NCBI GenBank assembly: GCA_963930645.1
Contig: OZ005648.1
Location: 1,550,001 to 1,614,000 of the forward strand
Direction: 5' to 3'
DNA from: Salticus scenicus
Taxonomy: Eukaryota > Arthropoda > Arachnida > Araneae > Salticidae
Length of the DNA stretch: 64,000 nt
Below, piece by piece: positions 26,077 through 37,509 of the stretch. The notes below the pieces were generated by a model. It did no database searches and was not told the DNA's origin. It saw nothing but the letters and a program-made list of their open reading frames with translations. Each line of letters opens with the position of its first letter. The stretch's first letter is position 1. The position numbers and the translations under genes are program-made.

Positions 26077-26472
26077 GGCAATCTTATGAAATTTTATACA
26101 CTATTATTTAAAAAATTCATAAGTTCAAAATTAAAAGTCAAAATGAATTTAAATTCATACAACAGAAGATTCCTAACGCTAACTTAAAATAGCAAATCTT
26201 TTACTCTATTACAGCCATATCGTAATACACTATATAATATATACCATTTAAAACAGCATTTAAAAAATATATATATATCAATCTAGTTAAAATAGCTTAT
26301 AAGAGCAGAAATATATATATTCGTTATTTATTTAATGCATTTTTAATTTCAAACAGTAAAAAAAAAATCAATTAATTTAAAATATATTCATTCAAAGTTA
26401 AACCACTTAGCTCAAAGGCCGGAGGTATCGCCATATTACGCTGTTTCGTCAGAGGTCACCACTACGAAAACC

Positions 26473-26491
26473 ACTACGGTTGGGTCACCAC
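26473..26491 (-). other. primer-binding site region of the Gypsy element
   Basis: Directly after the 5' LTR the sense strand reads GTGGTGACCCAACCGTAG. The TGGTGACCC core sits where the tRNA primer-binding site should be. I cannot assign the tRNA with certainty. Confidence 0.5.
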
Positions 26492-26801
26492 TTCGGCTGG
26501 CTTGTGTTCACTATTTCAATAAACTCAAAGAAGACACACTGATACTTGTAACAGTTTTACTCATAAAATAACAACTAACAATTTACAGAAAAAAAAGAGC
26601 TCAATTGAATTAAATAGGTGTTATAACTGTGCACAGAAAACGTAAAACCTCTTTACATAGCGAGCGAGCAAACTGAACAGCATTTTCTCTCTGAACTCAA
26701 GTCTTTCAGCGATGGTTACAAAGAGTACTTTGTTGCGCCATCTACTGACACAATCCACAACCAGTAAAATGTTCACCAAACTAATTCAGCTGTTCGCCTC
26801 A
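26492..26801 (-). repeat. 5' LTR of the Gypsy element
   Basis: 310 bp, nearly identical to 21820-22129. On the sense strand it begins TGAGGCGAACAGC. It should carry the promoter and poly-A site, but I could not place a TATA box with confidence. The 26077-26470 leader between it and gag is AT-rich, with a short TA microsatellite and no gene. Confidence 0.93.
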
Positions 26802-29800
26802 TTTACATTTGCAGTATCGGTTTGCATTTGGACACTTTGTTTACATTTGTAGACTTTGTTTACATTTAGAGCCTTTGTTTACAATTACTTTATATTTAGC
26901 TTTTTTGTTTAAATTTCTTGTCTTTGTTTACATTTGTTGTCTATGTGTACATTTAGAATCTGTTTACATTTAGAGTCTGTTTACATTTTAGTCTTTGTTT
27001 ACATTTAGGGTCTTTGGTTACATTTGTAAACTTTATTTACATTTGTAGTGTTTGATTACATTTATAATCTTTGTTTACATTTTTAGTCTTTGTTTATATT
27101 TTGAGTCTATTCACATTTGTTGTCTTTGTTTACATTTAGGGTGTTTGGTTACATTTGTGAACTTTGTTTACATTTGTCGTCTTTGTTTACATAGTTAATC
27201 TGTTGTAATTTTGAGTCATTGTTTACATTTTGAGTCTCTTTTTCCATTTAGAGTCTTTCTTTAAATTTTGAGTCTTTTTTTACATTTGTGTTCTTTGTTT
27301 CAATTTGTCGCCTTTGTTTTCATTTGTAGTCTTTGTTTCCATTTGTCGCCTTTCTTTCTATTTGTAATCTTTGTTTATATTTTAGTCTTTGTTTACATTT
27401 AGAGTATTTGCTTCTATATACAGTCTTTTATACATTTAGAGCCTTTGTTTACATTTGTAATCTGTTTACATTTGTAGAATTTGTTTAATTTTAGAGTCTA
27501 TGTTTTAATTTGCTGCCTTTGTTTACATTTAGAGTCTGTTTAAATTTTGTGTCTTTCTTTACATTTAGATTCTTTGTTTACATTTGTAGTCTTTGTTTAG
27601 ATTTGTAGTCTTTGTTATCACTTAGAGTATTTCTTTACATTAAGAGTCTCTGTTTTCATATATAGTCATTGTTTATATTTAGAGTCTGTTTACATTCGTA
27701 TTCTTCGTTTACACTTAGAGTTTTTTTTTACATTTGTAGCCTTTTTCTGTTTGTATTTTGAGTCTTTTTTACATTTGTAGTCTTTGTTTACATTTAGAAT
27801 CTTTGTTTACATTTCGGTTGTTTGGTTACATTTGTGAACTTTGTTTACATTTGTCGTCTTTGTTTATATTTTTAATCTGTTTGAATTTTGAGTCTTTGTT
27901 TACATTTTGAGTTTTTTTCCCATTTAGAATCTTTGTTTACATTTTGAGTCTTTGTTTACATTTGTAGTCTTTCTTTCCATTTGTCGCCTTTCTTTTCGTT
28001 TGTAATCTTTGTTTCCATTTGTCGAATTTGTTATCTTTGTTTCAGTTTTAGTCTTTGTTTACATTTAGAGAAATTGTTTTTATATGTAGTCTTTGTTTAC
28101 ATTTAGAGTCTGTTTACATTTGTAGTCTGTTTACATTTGTCGAACTTGTTTAATTTTACAGTCTATGTTTTAATATGTAGCCTTTGTTTACTTTGAGAGT
28201 CTGTTTACATTTTAGATTCTTTGTTTACATTTAGATTCTTTGTTTACATTTGTAGTCTTTGTTATCACTTAGAGTATTTTTGTACATTTATAGTCTTCGT
28301 TTTTATATATAGTCATTGTTTATGTTTACAGTCTTTTTACATTATTATTATTTGTTTACACTTAGAGTCTTTGTTCACATTTGTAGCCTTTTTTTACATT
28401 TGTTGTTTCTGTTTGCATTTTGAGTCTTTTTTATATTTGTAGTCTTTTTTTTTCATTTAGATCCTTTGTTTACATTTAGTCTTTGTTATCATTTAGAGTC
28501 ACTGTTTATATTTGTAGTCTTTGTTTACATTTGTAGCCTCTGTTTACATTTGTAATCTTTGTTTACATTTGTAGTCTTTGATTACATTTGTAACTTTTGT
28601 TTACATTGAGTCTTTGTTTACATTTCAGTTTTTTTACATTTGTTGTCTTTGTTTACATTTAGAGTCTGTTTATATTTAGGGTTTTTGTTTGCATTTGTAG
28701 TCTTTGTTTGTATTAATAGCCTTTTTTTACAATTTGAGTCTGTTTATATTTGTAGCCTTTTTTTACATTTGTGGTCTTTGTTTACATTATTATTCTTTGT
28801 TTACATTTGTAGTGTTTGTTTACATTTGTAGTGTTCGTTTACATTTGTAATGTTTGTTTACATTTGTAGACTTTGTTTACTTTTGAGTCTTTGTTTACAT
28901 TTGCAGTCTTTGTTTACATATGTAGTCCTTGTTTACATTAATGTGTTTACATTCCTAGAGTTTGTTCAATTTTAGAGTATATGTTTACATTTGTAGCCTT
29001 TGTTTACATTTAGAGTTTCATTGCATTTATAGTCTTTGTTTACATTTATAGTATTTAAATTTGTAGTCTTTGTTTACATTTGTAGTCTTTGTTTACATTT
29101 GTAATCTTTGTTTACATTTGTAGTCATTGATTACATTTGTAATCTTTGTTTACGTTTAGATTCTTTGTTTATATTTGTAGTCTTTGTTTACATCTAGAGT
29201 CTTTCTTTACATTTGTCGTCTTTGTTTACATTCGTAGTCTGTTTGCACATTAAGTCTTTCTTTACATTTTGAGTCTCGGTTTTCATTTGTAGTTTTTGTT
29301 TACATTTAGAGTCTTTGTTTACATTAGTAGTCTCTGTTTCTATTTGTCGCCTTTTTTTACATTTGTAGTCTTTGTTTACATTTAGAGTATTTGTTTTTAT
29401 ATGCAATCTTTGTTTACATTTACAGTCTTTGTTTACATTTGTAGTTTGTTTACATTTGTAGAATTTGCTTAATTTTAGAGTCTTTGTTTTAAATTGTAGT
29501 CTTTGTTTACATTTAGAATCTGTTTACATTTTGTGTCTTTGTTTACATTTAGATTCTTTTTTTTACAATTGTAATCTTTGTTTACATTTGTAGTGTTTGT
29601 TATCATTTAGAATATTTTTTTACATTTAGTGTCTTTGTTTTGATTCGTAGTCGTTGTTTACAATTAGAGTCTTTGTTTACATTTGTGGCCTTTTTTTACA
29701 TTTGTTGTTTCTGTTTGCATTTTGAGTCTTTTTTACATTTTAGTCTCTGTTTGCATTTTGAGTCTTTTTTAATTTGTAGTCGTTGTTTACATTTAGAGCC

Positions 29801-32800
29801 TTTATTTACATTTAGTCTTTGTTTACATTTAGAGTCATTGTTTATATCTGTATTCTTTGTTTACATTTGTAGCCTCTGTTTATATTTGTAATCTTTGTTT
29901 ACATTTAGAGTCTTTGTTTACATTTGAGCTTTCATTACATTTGTTGTCTTTGTTTACATTTAGAATCTGTTTATATTTAGGGTCTTTGCTTGCATTTGTA
30001 GACTTTGTTTACATTAGTAGGCTTTTTTTACATTTAGGGTCTTTGTTTACATTTAGTCTGTTTTTTATTTGTAGTCTTTGTTTACATTTGTGGTGTTTGG
30101 TTACATTATTATTATTTGTTTGCATTTGTACCCTTTGTTTACATTTAGAGTCTGTTTAAATTTAGGCTCTGTTTACATTTGTAGAACTTGTTTACATTTA
30201 GAATCTTTGTTTACATTTGTCGTCTTTGTTTACATTTTTAGTCTGTTTGAATTTTGAGTCTTTATTTACATTTTGTGTCTGTTTCCATTTAGAGTCTTTG
30301 TTTATATTTTGAGTCTGTTTTCATTTGAAGTCTTTCTTTACAATTGTTTTCTTTGTTTAAATTAACAGTATTTATATTGGTAGTCTTTGTTTACATTTGT
30401 AAAGTTTGTTTACATTTTGGTTTTGTTTACAATTGTATTCTTTGTTTACATTTAGAGTCTTTGTTTACATTTCTGGTTTGTTTGCATTTCAAGTCTTTGT
30501 TTACATTTTGAGTCTATGTTTCCATTTAGAATCCTTGTTTACATTTGCAGCCTTTGTTTACATTTGTAGTCTTTGTTTCCATTTGTCGCCTTTGATTCCA
30601 TTTGTAGTCATTGTTTACATTTTTAATCTTTGTCTACATTTAGAGTCTTTGTTTACATTTACAGTATTTGTTTTTATATGCAGTCTTTGTTTACATTTAG
30701 AGTGTTTGTTTACATTTGTAGTCTGTTTACATTTATAGAATTTGTTTAATCTTGGAGTCTGAGTTCCACATTGTAATCTATGTTTACTTTTAGTGTCTGT
30801 TTACTTTTAGATTCTTTGTTAACATTTGCAGTCTTTGTTTACATTTGTAGCCTTTGTTTACATTTAGAGTATTTGTTTACATTTGTAATCTGTTATCATT
30901 TAGAGTCTTTGTTTACATTTAGACGTTTTATTTACAGTTGTAATCTTTGTTTACATTTAGAGTGTTTATATTTACAAATTTTATTTGCATTTGCAGTCTT
31001 TGTTTTTGATTTGTAGGCTTTCTTCACATTAAGAGTTTATGTTTACATTTGTATTCATTGTTTACATTTAGCTTTTGTTTACATTTTGACCCTTTGTTTA
31101 CATTTCAGTCTTTTTTTACATTTGCAGTCACGGTTTGCATTTGGACTATTTGTTTACATTTGTATACTTTGTTTACAATTGTTGTCTCTGTTTACATTTA
31201 GAGTCTGCTAATATTTTTAGTCTTTGTTTACATTTACAGTCTATTTACATTATAGTCTGTTTACATTTAGGGTCGTTGGTTACATTTGTGAACTTTTTTT
31301 GCATTTAGGGTCTTTGTTTGCATTTGTAATCTGTTTACAATTGGAGTCTTTGTTTACATTTTGTGTCTTTTTATACAATTAAAACCTTCGTTTATATTTG
31401 TACTCTTTGTTTACATTTAGAATCTTTTTTTACTTTTAGTCTGTTTACATTTGTAGTCCGTCTCTATTTAGAGACTTTGTTTGCATTGTATTTTTTGTTT
31501 ACATTTAGAGTTTTTTTGCATTTGTTGCTTTTGTTTACTTCTATAGTCTTGTCACCTCTGTATTCATTTATATGCACTCTTTGTTTGCATTTAGAGTCCT
31601 TGTTTCATTTGTAGTATGTTTATATTTAGAATCTTTGTTTATACTTGTAATCTTTGTTTACATTTAGAGTGGTTGTTCACGTTTCTAATTTTTATTTGCA
31701 TTTACTATGTTTGTTTAGATTTGTGGTGTTTGTTTACATTTATATTCTTTGTTTACATTTGTAGTCTTTGTTTACATATAGAGTCATTTTTTACATTTAG
31801 GGTCTTTTTTACATTTGTAGACTATGTTTAAATTTGGAGTCTCAGTTTGCATTTAGAGTCTTTGTTTATATATGTAGTCTTTCTTTATATTTAGAGTCTT
31901 TTTCAATTTTAGAGTCTTTGTTTACATTTGTAGTCTTTGTTTAGATTTACAGTGTTTGTTTTTATACGTAGTCTTTGTTTACCTTTAGAGTCTTTGTTTA
32001 CATTTAGAGTCTGTTTAGATTTAGAGTATTTGTGGTTATATGTAGTCTGTCTGCCTTTAGAGTCATTGTTTAAATTTACAGTCTTTGTTTGCATTTTAAT
32101 CTTTGTTTACATTTGTAGACTTTGTTTACTTTTAGAGTCTTTGTTTACATTTAGAGTCATTGTTTACATTTTTAGTCTTTTTTACATTAAAACTTTTTTT
32201 ACATTTGTAGCCTTTGTTTACCTTTAGGGTATTTGTTTACATTTACAGTTTTTTTTTACATTTGTAGTCTTTCTTTATATTTAGAGGTTTTTTTACAGTT
32301 GTAGTCTCTGTTTACATTTAGAGTGTTTATATTTACAAATTTTATTTGCATTTGCAGTCTTTGTTTTTGATTTGTAGGCTTTCTTTGCATTAAGAGTTTA
32401 TGTTTACATTTGTGTTCATTGTTTACATTTAGCTTTTGTTTACATTTAGAGCCTTTGTTTACATTTCAGTCTTTGTTTACATTTGCAGTCACGGTTTGCA
32501 TTTGGACTATTTGTTTACATTTGTATACTTTGTTTACAATTGTTGTCTCTGTTTACATTTAGAGTCTGTTAATATTTTTAGTCTTTGTTTACATTTACAG
32601 TCTATTTACATTATTGTCTGTTTACGTTTAGGGTCGTTGGTTACATTTGTAAACTTTGTTTGCATTTAGAGTCTTTGTTTACATTTGTGGTCTTTGATTA
32701 CATTTGTAATCTTTGTTTACATTTGGAGTGTTTGTATACATTTAGGATCTGTTTACATTTGTAGAATTTGTTTAAATTTGTCGTCTTTGTTTACAATTTT

Positions 32801-33756
32801 ATTTTGTTTGCATTTTGAGTCTCTGCTTCCATTTAGAGTCTTTGTTTATATTTTGAGTCTTTCTTTTCATTTGTAGTCTTTGTTTACATTTGTTGTCTTT
32901 GTTTAAATTATTAGTATTTGTATTTGTAGTCTATTTTTACATTTGTAATGTTTGTTTACATTTAGGCTTTGTTTACACTTGTATTATTTGTTTACATTTG
33001 TAGTCTGTTTGCATTTCAAGTCTTTGTTTGCATTTTGAGTCTGTTTCCATTTAGAGTCTTTGTTTACATTTGCAGCCTTTGTTTACATTTGTAGTCTTTG
33101 TTTCCATTTGTCGCCTTTGATTCCATTTGTAGTCATTGTTTACATTTTTAATCTTGTCTACATTTAGAGTCTTTGATTACATTTACAATATTTGTTTTTA
33201 TATGCAGTCTTTGTTTACATTTAGAGTGTTTGTTTACATTTGTAGTCTGTTTACATTTGTTGAATCTTAGAGAGAATTTGTTTAGAGTCTGAGTTCCACA
33301 TTGTAATCTACGTTTACTTTTAGTGTCTGTTTACGTTTAGATTCTTTGTTTACATTTGCAGTCTTTGTTTACATTTGTAGCCTTTGTTTACATTTAGAGA
33401 CTGTTTACATTTGTAGTATACGTTTACACTTAAAGTCTTTGTTTGCATTCAGAGTCTTTGCAGTCTCTGTTTGGATTTTGAGACTTTGTTTATATTTATA
33501 GTCTGTTTCATTTAGGGACTTTGTTTACATTTGTAATCTGTTTACAATTCGAGTCTTTGTTTATATTTTGTGTCTTTTTATACAATTAAAACCTTCGTTT
33601 ATATTTGTACTCTTTGTTTACATTTAGAATCTTTTTTTACTTTTAGTTTGTTTACATTTGTAGTCCGTCTACATTTAGAGACTTTGTTTACATTGTATTC
33701 TTTGTTTACATTTAGAGTCTTTGTTTACATTTGTAGACTTTGTTTACTCTTTCTTT
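26802..33756 (+). repeat. 19-bp minisatellite array, segment 3
   Basis: The array resumes after the Gypsy element in the same orientation and runs to about 33756, where it meets half of a Tc1-type MITE. Segments such as 30180-31260 closely follow 2150-3090 (shared AGTCACGGTTTGC, GAGTTCCACATTG and TTTACAAATTTTATTTGC variants), so long-range duplication joins this block to segment 1. No coding region is seen. Confidence 0.96.
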
Positions 33757-33864
33757 GACTCACTAAGAACACGACTCGGCAAGGATTTTTTTAACGAACT
33801 AGTATTAAGTGTACTTTAATTCACAGGAATTATTTGTAGTGCTCGGATACTTTTCTGCCGACTA
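33757..33864. mobile_element. half of a Tc1-type MITE (CAGTCGGTAAC family)
   Basis: The sequence from GACTCACTAAGAACACGACT to CTGCCGACTA aligns with the right half of the complete elements at 36801-37013 and 55789-56028: the same order of TCGACAAGG, AACAAA/GTATGAAGTGTACTTT, GGAATTTTTGCTAGTG and CCGACTG. The left half is missing, replaced by the minisatellite. It ends about 28 bp before the exon at 33893. Confidence 0.7.
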
Positions 33865-33892
33865 TACCTACTTCATTTTACTCACATTTCAG

Positions 33893-34040
33893 TGTCTGAT
33901 GAAGTGTTGGTTGAAGTGGCGTCGGAGAGACTGTTGAGAAAGGATTGCATTGAAAGAGGTTGGGTGATGTATTATTTTCCAGACACAGTGAAACAAGCTG
34001 GAATGTTAACAAAGTCATTAGAGGGATTCCAAATAAACAG
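33893..34040 (+). CDS. AK8: adenylate kinase 8-like, penultimate exon
   Basis: A 148-bp exon bounded by an acceptor (TTTTACTCACATTTCAG) and a donor (AACAG/GTAACT). It translates to about 49 residues with the NMP-binding pattern of adenylate kinases: SDEVLVEVASERLL, then DCIERGWVMYYFPDTVKQAGML. Family members usually have DGFPRT here, and the Arg contacts the nucleotide; this protein has YYFPDT, so the Arg is replaced. Divergent versions of this motif occur in AK8. Adenylate kinases interconvert AMP, ADP and ATP; AK8 is a two-domain form linked to cilia in vertebrates. The exon joins the next in phase 2 (AG + A). Upstream exons are not in the window, so the intron before it is at least 33.9 kb. 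The exon is clear; AK8 rather than another long adenylate kinase is likely but not proven. Confidence 0.75.
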
Positions 34041-34209
34041 GTAACTATATCTACTTCAACCGAAAATTTTTTAATTTTTAATTAAACATATCTTTTTATA
34101 AATCTGTGGAGGTAGATTTAACTTTTTGGTAGATTTTTTTAATTTAATTGATCTTATTTTTTTTTTTTTTTTTATGAAAAACTGTATTTGATGTAAAAAC
34201 TTTCAATAC

Positions 34210-35810
34210 AAGGTGTAAGAGGGGTAAGTGTAGCAACGTTTTGGCGTAGTTTGACGTTATTTTCTTTAGTTGCTATAATGCTATTCAGTTGTTTTAGTCA
34301 TAAACTACGACTGAATCGTTTTTAAAATGTATGACATTTTTATGATTTACTATAGTGCCATTTAAAGGAGGAAGGAAAAAAAATATGAAAAATGTGTACT
34401 TCTTCGGTCTACTGAACCAGGGTTTGGGGGGCAAATGTAACCTCGGCCTACTTTACACATATAAAGAACATTAAGAGATATTTTATTTGAGTTAACCAAT
34501 GTGATATATTCATTCACAGATTCGGAAGGCATCATTTGAATTGCAACTTTTGTTAAAATTCAAACTTATTATTTTAGTGAAACTAAAAAATAAATTCTCT
34601 TGTTAAGTAACATAACAAAGTTTTAATAATAATAATAAGAAATAGTACAAAACCATTCTATTTAACATCTTGTTCATACAGGAGAATCACAAAAGCATGC
34701 ATCACATGTATATGTGATTCCTAGCACGTGTAAAAATTATAGAGATGTTCAGGAGAACGACTTCTCTCTACACTGTGCATAATCCAAGTCCCCCCGAGTT
34801 TTTTCTGATTTTTTCAGTCCTCCAAAATTTTGATGAGATGCAGAGGGGGGAGGGGGGGGGGGAAACTGTTTTCCCACAAGATTATGATAACAAATCAGAA
34901 AGTTTTTGGTCACGTGAGATACATAAGTTTACACCTAGTTTAATAGTTCATTGGTGTTCGCTAGGCGTCAAAATGTCTGGGTACCACCTTCGCCTGGGAG
35001 CGCAAGGCGCCATTATCAAAGTGGAACGTAAAATTGCAGTGTCTTTGCATCTGAGAGTGTGAAAGGATGCACGGAATGTCCGTTTTCATGATCTCGCAGA
35101 CACAGAGGCACCTCGGCCTCACACTGGCAGTCGAGTACAAAAGGAAAACCTTGACGATGTCACACCAGATTTAGAAAACTTTCAGGAATCTGGTACTTCT
35201 TGAATTTTAAAAAATAACTCAACATGTTACACAGTTGCAAACTTTCCCGCACCCCTCAAACTTATATTTTTCATATTAAACTTTTTAACACTCGAACAAA
35301 ATCTTAAAAAACAAAACAAAAAGATGATGATGCTTTTATTGAAAATTAAGAGACTGAGCTGAAAAAGCAAAGCGAGAACTATAAGGGATGCAGTTAAAGT
35401 GCATTACGGTGGTTACCTTCGCATGACATACAAAATTTTTGGGGCAAGTGTAACGACAGGTGACAAGTTAAAAATCTCAAGCACTAGATCAAATCTCAAG
35501 CTATATTGAAAATGAACATACAAAAATTAGTCTTCTGACCAAAAAATTTCTTCCAAAAAGTTTTCTTCACACCAGTAGAACCATGGCAAAACTGCGGATT
35601 TTGAGTGTGGCAACTCTGTCGGAGAGGAACATATAAGCCATTTTTCAATCTTCTAAAACTATCGGTGTTTCATATATGATTTCTTTTTTCAAGGCTAAAT
35701 ATAACAGAGAAAGGTTTAAACAAACATATAAGATGGGTGTTATTTCCAACTGACGCTTATCAGTTGACACACAGTCTATTTTACATTTACCCCCTGGCTA
35801 CACATACTCA
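34210..35810. mobile_element. possible degraded DNA transposon with GGGGYAARTGTA motifs
   Basis: GAGGGGTAAGTGTAGC at about 34217 faces a reverse-oriented TTTACATTTACCCCC at about 35781. Related GGGGCAAATGTAACC (about 34429) and GGGGCAAGTGTAACG (about 35441) lie between them. The pattern suggests an old element with inverted ends and subterminal repeats, but I find no clean target duplication and no transposase frame. Confidence 0.3.
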
Positions 35811-36325
35811 ACTACAACTTAGTTCTTTTTAAATTTTACTCACAAAACAAAAATAAAAAGCAGAAATGAACTTGATTAAGCTTTTTCTGCGAGGAGTACC
35901 TGATATCTGAAAATTAGTTATGTTCTGTTTTTATTGCTATTGAAGAAAAGCATCTGTATATTAAAAAAAAAAAAAAAATTCTTAACGTTTATTAATTGTG
36001 CTTCGAAAAACCGAACATTCAACGGTTTGTTATGCAACACATTTTCAATATTTTTTCTTTATTTTAGTCGATTTTTCAACTTGTGTCCCTTCACAATTCG
36101 GTCGATAACAGTACTACTACAAAACTGAATAAATGACGTTTCAGAAGAAAAAAAAAAGGCAGAAGTCAATTTCAATTTCTAAGTATTAGCGAATGCACAT
36201 GGCTGCTTGAAGAATGCACTCGTGCCTAATTTCTTTCATTTGTTCGAAGACCGTGCTATTATTTTGACATCTTCTTCGAGTTTCTGAAATTTGATGAGTT
36301 TCTTACAAAGTTATTTAATTATTAA

Positions 36326-37107
36326 CCCTTAAACGCCTGGATTTTTACAAAATCAATTTAAAAATGTTTTGTTTTCGGCTTTCATTTCTTAAATAAATCA
36401 TGGGAAAAATACTTTAAATAATCATATATTATTTTAAGTATGGTTTACGGCTAAAAAGCAGTTTGTTGCCAATCGGCAACATTAATCTTTAATTGAAATA
36501 ATAATTTTTACTTGATAAAATTCTAAATATGGACAGCATACTTTGCCATTAATAATTTTAAACACTAGTGTTGTCTCTACAGGACGAAAATTGATTTAAT
36601 ATTACTATCAGTATGTAATTTATTGGCAACATCAGGCACTAGAGCTTCAATATTATTCTAATAGTATTTCAGAAGACAAAATTGGGTATGTTACCGAAAG
36701 GCAACACACGGTATTTAAAGGATATTTTTTGAATAATTTTGACAACTGACGTTTATTTTTTTAACTTTTGTTCAAAAGAACATTATACAATGGTAACATA
36801 CAGTCGGTAACAAAAGTGTCCCAACACTAGTAAAAATTCCTATGTAAAAAAAGTACACTTCATACGGTTTTGTTAAATAAATTCTTGTCGAATCCTGTTT
36901 TTAGACTGACTAAGAACAGGATTCGACAAGGATTTACTTAACAAAACCGTATGAAGTGTACTTTTTTTATATAGGAATTTTTGCTAGTGTTTGGAGACCC
37001 TTGTTACCGACTGTACATACAGCCAAATATTAAAAACAAACCAATTGCAAGTGTACAATTCGATTTAAAAGTCCTGTATCAAATTTGAAACTTAGAGGAT
37101 TTAAAGG
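36326..37107. mobile_element. piggyBac-like element with nested MITE
   Basis: Flanked by TTAA at 36322-36325 and 37108-37111. The inward sequences are CCCTTAAACGCCTGGAT and, read from the right, CCTTTAAATCCTCTAAG, an imperfect inverted repeat with the CCYTTAAA start common in piggyBac-type ends. GGCAAC motifs recur inside. It is split by the 213-bp Tc1-type MITE at 36801-37013. No transposase is present. The TTAA target is common by chance in such AT-rich DNA, so confidence is moderate. Confidence 0.5.
36801..37013. mobile_element. 213-bp palindromic Tc1-type MITE
   Basis: Starts CAGTCGGTAACAAAAGTGTC and ends with the complement, GTTACCGACTG. It is flanked by TA at 36799-36800 and 37014-37015. 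The two halves are complementary over nearly the whole length, around a short centre at about 36903-36913. The TA target and end sequence fit a Tc1/mariner deletion derivative. Confidence 0.9.
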
Positions 37108-37189
37108 TTAAATGAATTGTTTTTTTGAACTGAATTAGGTTAACAATTAAATGTTTCAAACTAAAAATGTGTCGGTCCTAACCCGTATT

Positions 37190-37345
37190 TACGCAAGTTT
37201 CCAGCCATTTTACCATGTTTTTATTAACTTCTATTCTTGTTTGTTTGTTCGGTACAAATTTTGCAATCAGTTTTTAACTGACTTCCCTACTAGCCAGACA
37301 TTTGAAACTTTCAGTACAGTTCTGAACCTGATGACAATACAATAC
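37190..37345. repeat. third copy of the ~145-bp dispersed repeat
   Basis: Matches 15955-16145 and 16156-16290: TTTACCATG...TTTTTATTAAC, TTGTTTGTTYGG, GTACAAATTTTGCAATC, TTTTTAACTGACTTCCC and GACATTTGAAACTTTCAG. It lies in the AK8-like intron, outside the 3.36-kb transposon. Confidence 0.7.
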
Positions 37346-37465
37346 TTCAAAGCCCGATTTTCGAATTTTTGATTAGTTTTCTTTTAATTAATTAAAATAT
37401 GAAAATAATAACCTCTTAATAGCTGTAAAAATAGCCGTTAAAATATTAGCTGTAATTTAAGTGTT

Positions 37466-37466
<1 letters not shown>

Positions 37467-37506
<40 letters not shown>
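37467..37506 (+). repeat. poly-A run
   Basis: An A tract of about 40 bases. It could be the tail of a retroposed sequence, but nothing upstream was recognised. Confidence 0.9.

Positions 37507-37509
<3 letters not shown>

Larger units (their letters stand above)
21820..26801 (-). mobile_element. Ty3/Gypsy LTR retrotransposon, recent but coding-defective
   Basis: A 4,982-bp element lies on the minus strand. Two 310-bp LTRs (21820-22129 and 26492-26801) flank gag, protease, reverse transcriptase/RNase H and integrase in the Ty3/Gypsy order. A 5-bp duplication, TTTAC, lies at 21815-21819 and 26802-26806 and is itself part of the minisatellite unit, so the insertion split a monomer. I count three base differences between the LTRs, about 1%, which implies recent insertion. 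Even so, the body carries a stop between gag and protease, a frame change between protease and RT, and a stop in RNase H, so this copy should not encode a complete polyprotein. Confidence 0.95.

Noticed and set aside
1..33756. CRISPR-like array of short repeats
   Set aside because: The 19-bp units are directly tandem without unique spacers, are highly degenerate, and lie in a eukaryotic sequence with introns.
34745..35062. 105-residue frame in the AK8-like intron
   Set aside because: No recognisable domain, a low-complexity poly-G stretch, and no evidence of splice sites linking it to the flanking exons.
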